DNA from: CBDUQP01 sp965369385
Lineage (GTDB): Bacteria; Planctomycetota; Phycisphaerae; SM23-33
Reading direction: 5' to 3'
DNA length: 11,766 nt
Assembly (NCBI GenBank): GCA_965369385.1
Contig: CBDUQP010000109.1
Location: forward strand, 1 to 11,766
The position numbers and the translations under genes are program-made. The notes beneath the pieces were generated by a model. It ran no database searches, had not been told where the DNA came from, and saw only the letters and a list, made by a program, of their open reading frames with translations. This document shows, piece by piece, positions 7,663 through 11,766 of this stretch (its first letter is position 1; every line of letters begins with the position of its first letter).

Positions 7663-8421
7663 ATGAGTCAGCCCTCGGAATCCACAATATCCTCGCGTGT
7701 TCTGGTGATTGTTCCTGCTTACAACGAGGAGGGAACGTTGGCGCGCGTAGTCAAGGATCTCAGGACTTACGTACCGGATGCGGATATTGTAGTCATAGAC
7801 GATGCCTCGACCGATTTGACCCTCAGTTGTGCTCGTGCTGAGGGAGTTATAGTGCTCAGTCTTCCCTGCAATCTCGGTGTGGGAGGTGCGGTGCAGGTTG
7901 GATATCGGTACGCCAGGGACAACGATTATGATGTTGCGATCCAATTTGATGGTGATGGTCAACACCGGGCCGAGCGTATCCCTGCGTTGATTCAGGCCAT
8001 TGAGGGCGGGGATGATCTTGTTATTGGTAGCCGGATGCTGGAGAGGGTGTCCTTCAGATTCAGCAGGCTAAGGTTCATGGGGTCGCGGCTGTTGGCATGG
8101 ATCACTTCCAGAATGCTGCGGCAGTCTATCACTGATCCGACCAGTGGCTTCAGGGCTGCGTCTCGCAGGGCAATCAGTTTTTTTGCGGCGCACTATCCGC
8201 AGTCTTACTTGGCAGACACGGTTGAAGCATTGGTCTGGGCAGGTAAGCACCAATTGCGAATTATCGAGATCCCGGTGCGGATGCGCCAAAGAACCGAAGG
8301 TTCTTCGGCGACTACAAATCTCAAAGGGCTATGGCATACTCTGAGGATTATTCTGGCCATTCTGATTGATTCTCTAGAGTCCGATTTCGAATGGAATCCA
8401 GAGCAAGGAGAGACTCCATGA
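7663..8421 (+). CDS. Family 2 glycosyltransferase, dolichyl-phosphate-mannose-synthase-like
   Basis: A 252-residue GT-A enzyme of the DPM1-like group, whose members move a sugar from a nucleotide donor to a polyprenyl phosphate or into a lipid-linked glycan. Motifs: VIVPAYNEEGT (15-25), VVIDDASTD (43-51), LGVGGAVQVGY (71-81), the DXD site FDGDGQH (95-101), GSR (122-124) and DPTSGFRA (158-165). No C-terminal transmembrane pair is present, unlike longer members such as ArnC or GtrB. It overlaps the DUF2304 gene by 4 bases (ATGA), so the two are translationally coupled. That pairing is recurrent in bacterial glycan loci, and the partner may supply the missing membrane anchor. The start is ATG at 7663 with a purine-rich leader (GGAAAGTAAGAGAG). 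Confidence 0.93.
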   Translation: MSQPSESTISSRVLVIVPAYNEEGTLARVVKDLRTYVPDADIVVIDDASTDLTLSCARAEGVIVLSLPCNLGVGGAVQVGYRYARDNDYDVAIQFDGDGQHRAERIPALIQAIEGGDDLVIGSRMLERVSFRFSRLRFMGSRLLAWITSRMLRQSITDPTSGFRAASRRAISFFAAHYPQSYLADTVEALVWAGKHQLRIIEIPVRMRQRTEGSSATTNLKGLWHTLRIILAILIDSLESDFEWNPEQGETP

Positions 8422-8852
8422 TGCTGGCTGACGCGACAGGTACGAAGATAATGCTCTTTCAATGGCTCCTTCCATTGTTGGTGGCACTTGTTGTGATAGG
8501 CGTGACGGTAGAACTCGTGCGGCGCAGAAAGCTCCGCGATGAGTATGCTCTTCTCTGGATTGGAGCTTCCTCGGTTTTGTTGGTGTTTGCTGTTTATCCG
8601 AGACTGTTGCTTATTATCAGCGAATGGTTGGGCGTCTATTACCTGACTACACTCTTTTTCATGGGCTTTGGTTTTCTCTGTCTGATTATTCTGCACCTTT
8701 CAACCGACCTCAGCCGGATGGCTGGCAAGCAATGTCGAATGATCCAGACGATCGGCTTGCTCGAGAACCGTATCCACCAGTTGGAATCCGAAAAGACCGC
8801 TCTTAAGCAAGGTGATTCTGAGGATAGTGCCCGGGGAAAGGTAAAGACCTGA
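8418..8852 (+). CDS. DUF2304 family small membrane protein
   Basis: A 144-residue integral membrane protein. A hydrophobic helix at about 12-34 is followed by the basic family landmark RRRKLRDEYALLWI (35-48), then helices at about 49-66 and 75-95, and a charged, probably coiled-coil tail (97-130). This matches the DUF2304 pattern as I know it. ATG at 8418 is chosen over the upstream ATG at 8391 because AAGGAG at 8405-8410 lies 7 bases before it and the start overlaps the previous stop as ATGA. Function is not established for the family; its habitual place behind DPM1-like transferases suggests a membrane partner for that enzyme. It is the last gene of the glycan locus in this window. Confidence 0.85.
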   Translation: MMLADATGTKIMLFQWLLPLLVALVVIGVTVELVRRRKLRDEYALLWIGASSVLLVFAVYPRLLLIISEWLGVYYLTTLFFMGFGFLCLIILHLSTDLSRMAGKQCRMIQTIGLLENRIHQLESEKTALKQGDSEDSARGKVKT

Positions 8853-8947
8853 TCGCCGGGCAGCTTTGACGTAGATCCGGCCCATGTCTCTACAGTCTCG
8901 CGATGCCACGCCGCAAAATGAGCCCATGCGGTCCGCAGACCATACCT

Positions 8948-9148
8948 GCTGAAATGCCAGGCAGCCGCAGCCAGTGGGGTGGCGATCATCATCCCCAGCC
9001 CAGCCAGCTTCTTCCCCATATTGCGAACACGATCACCAAACGCCTTGAGCTTCTTCTGCGCCAACCGCAACCCGCGCACAAGCTTACTGTCATCAGCAAA
9101 CAGCTCAACAAACTCGCGACCGGCTCGGATTCCCTGCGTTGATGCCAT
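8948..9148 (-). pseudogene. Remnant of a phage tail tape-measure gene (N-terminal fragment)
   Basis: From ATG at 9146-9148 the minus strand reads MASTQGIRAGREFVELFADD, then SKLVRGLRLAQKKLKAFGDR, VRNMGKKLAGLGMMIATPLA and AAAWHFS. This layout is one I recognise from N-termini of phage tail tape-measure proteins: an IRAGR-FVEL opening, a D-S-KL-RGL-AQK-LKAFG helix, then a small-residue hydrophobic segment ending in TPL-A-AA. Full tape-measure proteins usually run to many hundreds of residues; recognisable similarity here stops after about 67 codons. The frame stays open to a stop at 8639-8641, but only by running antisense through the end of the DUF2304 gene, with unrelated sequence. No other phage gene is in the window, so this is a stranded fragment. 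A small functional protein cannot be ruled out. Confidence 0.65.
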
Positions 9149-9176
9149 GCAAACGCGCCGAACTGCCCAAAATCCC

Positions 9177-9240
9177 TTGACGCCGGGCATCTGCGGCGTT
9201 AAAAGAACAGGTTCGTTTCTGAAAACACAAACAGCAGGAG
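9177..9240 (+). promoter_or_regulatory. Probable ilvC promoter, leader hairpin and ribosome binding site
   Basis: TTGACG at 9177-9182 and TAAAAG at 9200-9205, 17 bases apart, are a plausible sigma-70-type -35/-10 pair; the -10 is a weak match. The same bases form an inverted repeat (TTGACGCCG, 8-base loop, CGGCGTTAA, 9177-9202), so a DNA-binding regulator is possible. CAGGAG at 9235-9240 is a clear Shine-Dalgarno 8 bases before the ilvC ATG. I see no T-box or leader-peptide attenuator. Confidence 0.4.
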
Positions 9241-9248
9241 TAATACGA

Positions 9249-10262
9249 ATGGCAGACATGCAGATCATGTACGACAAGGATGGCTCACTCGAACCCCTTA
9301 ACGGCAAGACCGTTGCGATTATGGGCTTCGGAAGCCAGGGCCACGCCCACAGCCAAAACCTCCGCGACAGCGGCGTCAACGTAATCGTAGCTGAGCTCGA
9401 AGGTACCAACAATTACAAGCTCGCTAAGGAAGCCGGGTTTGAGCCGATGTCGGCCGCCGATGCAACCATCAAGGCCGACCTCATCGTAATCACGCTGCCC
9501 GACGAAATTCAACCGGTAGTGTACGAAAAAGAAATCGCCCCGAACCTTACCGCCGGTAAGACATTGGGCTTCTGCCACGGATTCAACATCCACTTCAAGC
9601 AGATCGTCCCGCCTGAAGGCATTGACGTAATCATGTGCGCCCCCAAGGGTCCCGGACACACCGTCCGCGACTGCTTCAACGAAGGCTCGGGCGTGCCCTG
9701 CCTGATCGCTATCGAAAAGGATCACACCGGCAGCGCTCGCGAGTTGGCGATGGCTTGGGCGATTGGTGTCGGCGGCGGACGTGCGGGCATCATCGAGTCC
9801 ACCTTCAAAGATGAGACCGAGACCGACTTGTTCGGCGAGCAGGTTGTGCTGTGCGGCGGACTGACTGCCCTTATCAAGGCCAGCTCCGAAACGCTCATCG
9901 AAGCCGGTTACGCTCCCGAGATGGCATACTTCGAATGTGTCCATGAGCTGCTGCTTATCATCAGGCTCATCACCGAAGGCGGCATCAGCTACATGCGTTA
10001 CAGCATCTCCAACACTGCCGAGTATGGCGACATGGCCGTTGGCCCGAAAATCATCGACTCGAGCGTGAAAGAGAACATGAAGAAGGCCCTCACCGCTATC
10101 CAGGACGGCAGCTTCGCCAAGGAATGGATCGCAGAGTGCAAGGCCGGCAAGCCCAACTTCAACAAGCTCTACGCCGAAGACAAGCAGCACCCGATCGAAG
10201 TGGTCGGACGCAAGCTTCGCGGTATGTTCGCATGGATGGAAGCAAAGAATCCGCCTGAATAA
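9249..10262 (+). CDS. ilvC: Ketol-acid reductoisomerase, class I
   Basis: Second step of valine and isoleucine synthesis: isomerisation and reduction of acetolactate or acetohydroxybutyrate, Mg-dependent, cytoplasmic. The 337 residues match the class I length. Seen: Rossmann GFGSQGHAH (26-34), PDEIQ, CHGFNIHF (109-116), APKGPGH (131-137), D193 and E197 in ETDLFGEQ, E229 and E233 in YFECVHEL, and S254 in YSISNTAEYG. The five catalytic residues are thus all present with standard spacing. An upstream extension of the frame to 8979 is spurious: it runs antisense to the phage remnant, and the ATG at 9249 has a good ribosome site. Oddity: the cofactor loop after strand beta-2 is VAELEGTNNYKLA, lacking the Arg/Ser set that grips the NADPH 2'-phosphate and carrying Glu49. 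Codon use is GC-richer and more biased than in the glycan genes, as expected for a well-expressed core gene. Confidence 0.97.
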   Translation: MADMQIMYDKDGSLEPLNGKTVAIMGFGSQGHAHSQNLRDSGVNVIVAELEGTNNYKLAKEAGFEPMSAADATIKADLIVITLPDEIQPVVYEKEIAPNLTAGKTLGFCHGFNIHFKQIVPPEGIDVIMCAPKGPGHTVRDCFNEGSGVPCLIAIEKDHTGSARELAMAWAIGVGGGRAGIIESTFKDETETDLFGEQVVLCGGLTALIKASSETLIEAGYAPEMAYFECVHELLLIIRLITEGGISYMRYSISNTAEYGDMAVGPKIIDSSVKENMKKALTAIQDGSFAKEWIAECKAGKPNFNKLYAEDKQHPIEVVGRKLRGMFAWMEAKNPPE

Positions 10263-10319
10263 GGAATCCGGATAAAACTCCGAAGCGCAAATCGGAGCCA
10301 AAACGCGAAAGTGACAATT

Positions 10320-10358
10320 GGGACAGTCCCGCCATCAGGGGCTGTCCCTTTTTCTTTT
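10320..10358 (+). terminator. Strong intrinsic terminator of ilvC
   Basis: GGGACAGTCCC (10320-10330), a 7-base loop and GGGGCTGTCCC (10338-10348) form an 11-bp GC-rich stem with a single G-T wobble, followed at once by TTTTTCTTTT. It lies 57 bases after the ilvC stop. The T-run is only on the + strand, so it serves ilvC and not the converging gene. Its sequence resembles the G-rich unit at 1161-1199. Confidence 0.88.
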
Positions 10359-10418
10359 GTCAAATGAATCGCCTGCGGATATAGAGATTATGCGTACTTC
10401 TTCGTCAGAATCAGACAT
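10335..10418 (-). CDS. Possible 27-residue ORF after the aminotransferase gene
   Basis: ATG at 10416-10418 on the minus strand is preceded by a strong Shine-Dalgarno (GAGGAG at 10424-10429, 5 bases away). The frame begins MSDSDEEVRIISISAG and ends with a basic tail (KRKRDSP) encoded by the complement of the ilvC terminator. It starts 41 bases after the class V aminotransferase stop. I recognise no family. It may be the 5' stub of a gene overwritten by the terminator-like repeat, a tiny protein, or chance; the good ribosome site is the only real support. Confidence 0.25.
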   Translation of the reverse strand: MSDSDEEVRIISISAGDSFDKRKRDSP

Positions 10419-10459
10419 GCGTTCTCCTCAGACTTATCCGCGGAGATGCCGATAGAAAA

Positions 10460-11650
10460 CTACCCGCTTACGGTTACTCCGTTGGCGATTTGCATCAAGG
10501 CCTCGGCCGCTGTGCGAACGCCCTGCTCGGTGGTGGTAGGTCCGAAGCTGAAGCGGCATGTGCCTGTGGGGTGAGTGCCGATTGTCTTGTGGGCCAGCGG
10601 AGCGCAGTGAATGCCGGGCCTCGTCTGCAAGCCGAAATCACTCTCCAGTAAATCAGCCAGCTCGCTCGGCAGCATCGAAGACACGTTCACACTGAACACA
10701 CCCGCCCGGTGCTTCATGTCGCGCGGGCCGTAAACCGTGAGATTCTCCACATCGTCAGTCAGATCCATAAAGAGCGTGCTCAAGTGCTCATCATGCCTGC
10801 GAATCTCCCCCGGTGTCCGGTCCAGAACGCATTGCACGCCCTGCGAGAGTCCGGCGATGCCGATCGCATTATGCGATCCGATCTCGTATTTGTCCGGCAT
10901 GGTATCCGGCTGAATCGCAACCTCGCTGACTGTGCCAGTTCCGCCTTCCTTCATCGTGGGCAGCTTATGCTCGACGCCCTCGCGAATGTACAATACACCG
11001 GTGCCCAATGGTCCAAGCAGCCCCTTATGCCCCGGGAATGCCACAAAGTCTGCACCCAACGCCTGAACATCTATATCCACGTGACCAACAGACTGGGCGG
11101 CATCGACCAAGCTGGGGATACCGTGCTCGCGAGCGATGCCGACGACATCGTCTATCGGCTGCATCGTCCCGGTAACGTTGGACACGTGCACACATGCGAT
11201 AAGCCCCGTCTCCGGCCGGATGGCCTTACGAATATCATCCGGGTCCACAAGCCCGGTGGACGCCTCACACGGGACGAACTCGGGCACGATGCCCGCTTGG
11301 ACAGCAAGTGCATTAAGCGGCCTAAGCACGGAATTGTGCTCCATGGCGGTGGCAATTGCGTGCGTTCCGACGGGCGCTGTGTTCAGCAGGCCGCGAATGG
11401 CTATCACAATCGCCTCGGAGCAGTTCATCGTAAACACGATCCGCTCGGGAGATTCCGCGTTTATCAACTCCGCCAGCCGCCTGCGACACTCGGCAATAAT
11501 GCGTCCGCAATGGCGGGCCTCGGCGTAACCCCCGCGTCCCGCCGAAGCGCCGCAATTCGTGGCGAACTCCACCATCGCATCAGTAACCGCCTGCGGCTTG
11601 GGGAAGCTCGTGGCGGAGTTATCCATATATGTGCGTTTTATTTCCGACAT
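10460..11650 (-). CDS. Class V aminotransferase / cysteine desulfurase family protein
   Basis: A 396-residue fold-type I PLP enzyme. The nearest family by motifs is the cysteine-desulfurase-like group (TIGR01977 type). Opening: YMDNSATSFPKPQAV (8-22) and GASAGRGGYA (34-43). PLP site: H105 in MEHNS, D183 and Q186 in LVDAAQSVGH, and Schiff-base Lys209 in PGHKGLLGPLG. A cysteine at the desulfurase position is present, Cys349 in RPGIHCAPLAHKTIGTH, and the tail CRFSFGPTTTE is typical. Alanine release from cysteine with sulfane-sulfur transfer is therefore likely, but members of this group are poorly characterised and no Fe-S assembly gene is in view. ATG at 11650 is chosen over a TTG at 11704 because family similarity begins right after it; no Shine-Dalgarno is visible. 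It converges on ilvC. Confidence 0.88.
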   Translation of the reverse strand: MSEIKRTYMDNSATSFPKPQAVTDAMVEFATNCGASAGRGGYAEARHCGRIIAECRRRLAELINAESPERIVFTMNCSEAIVIAIRGLLNTAPVGTHAIATAMEHNSVLRPLNALAVQAGIVPEFVPCEASTGLVDPDDIRKAIRPETGLIACVHVSNVTGTMQPIDDVVGIAREHGIPSLVDAAQSVGHVDIDVQALGADFVAFPGHKGLLGPLGTGVLYIREGVEHKLPTMKEGGTGTVSEVAIQPDTMPDKYEIGSHNAIGIAGLSQGVQCVLDRTPGEIRRHDEHLSTLFMDLTDDVENLTVYGPRDMKHRAGVFSVNVSSMLPSELADLLESDFGLQTRPGIHCAPLAHKTIGTHPTGTCRFSFGPTTTEQGVRTAAEALMQIANGVTVSG

Positions 11651-11742
11651 TATATTCACAGCGGCCGGCGCTTTTGGGAATTCACTGAGCGACTGGCATT
11701 GCAACCGTCCGCTCGGGTATTCGCCTTGGGCAATCGGCTGAA

Positions 11743-11766
11743 CTACTCCTTCAGAACGTCAATCAG
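11743..11766 (-). CDS. Possible C-terminal end of an upstream minus-strand gene
   Basis: The minus strand from the right edge reads LIDVLKE then TAG at 11743-11745, about 90 bases before the class V aminotransferase start. Seven codons are too few to identify anything; the amino acids look like a normal protein end and the position would suit an operon partner. It may be chance. Confidence 0.2.
   Translation of the reverse strand: MIDVLKE

Larger units (their letters stand above)
8853..9248. other. Interval between the glycan locus and ilvC
   Basis: No intact gene is seen on the + strand. The middle part (8948-9148) holds the minus-strand tape-measure remnant and the right part (9177-9240) the probable ilvC promoter and ribosome site. 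Between the DUF2304 stop and about base 8947 I see nothing recognisable; the junction between glycan locus and phage-derived DNA should lie there. No tRNA or obvious att repeat is visible. Confidence 0.6.

Noticed and set aside
8639..8940. Continuation of the tape-measure frame through the DUF2304 gene on the minus strand
   Set aside because: The codons past about 8948 no longer resemble tape-measure sequence, and the frame then overlaps a well-supported gene on the other strand; it is open by chance.
8979..9248. N-terminal extension of IlvC by 90 residues in the same frame
   Set aside because: The extension has no family similarity, is antisense to the tape-measure remnant, and the ATG at 9249 has a proper ribosome site and gives the usual class I length.
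9285..10301. 338-codon minus-strand frame antisense to ilvC
   Set aside because: Produced by the strong codon bias of ilvC; Asp/Gly/Val-rich composition with no recognisable domain.

Overview
This window looks like part of a bacterial chromosome with about 50-57% G+C. It joins a surface-glycan locus (left two thirds) to amino-acid and sulfur housekeeping genes (right third). No rRNA or tRNA is visible, so taxonomy rests on protein style alone: a class I ketol-acid reductoisomerase, a CysN-CysC fusion, a PAPS-type sulfotransferase in a glycan cluster, patchy Shine-Dalgarno use, and a phage tape-measure N-terminus of a kind I associate with Planctomycetota. A planctomycete or a close PVC-group relative is my best guess; this is inference.

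Layout. Bases 2-874 (+) hold the C-terminal part of a sulfotransferase whose start lies off the left edge. Bases 875-1454 are a gene-free convergent gap with short repeats and a perfect palindrome. Bases 1455-2525 (-) encode a family 2 glycosyltransferase. Bases 2602-2917 (-) hold a decayed, truncated cysQ (PAP phosphatase) with a frameshift and an internal stop. Then, all on the + strand, come cysD (3111-4022), cysNC (about 4172-6073), a Wzx-type flippase (6168-7547), a dolichyl-phosphate-mannose-synthase-like glycosyltransferase (7663-8421) and a DUF2304 membrane protein overlapping it by 4 bases (8418-8852). A minus-strand remnant of a phage tail tape-measure gene (8948-9148) separates this locus from ilvC (9249-10262, +), which ends in a strong intrinsic terminator. 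A class V aminotransferase/cysteine-desulfurase-like gene (10460-11650, -) converges on ilvC.

How the genes may work together. CysD and CysNC convert sulfate and ATP to APS and then PAPS. The sulfotransferase would use PAPS to sulfate a sugar built by glycosyltransferases such as the two here. The flippase would move the lipid-linked unit across the inner membrane. The set reads as a biosynthesis locus for a sulfated surface polysaccharide carrying its own sulfate-activation genes. The gene that would remove the by-product PAP (cysQ) is present only as a wreck, so PAP clearance must come from elsewhere in the genome. The phage remnant at the right end marks a junction between this locus and ilvC.
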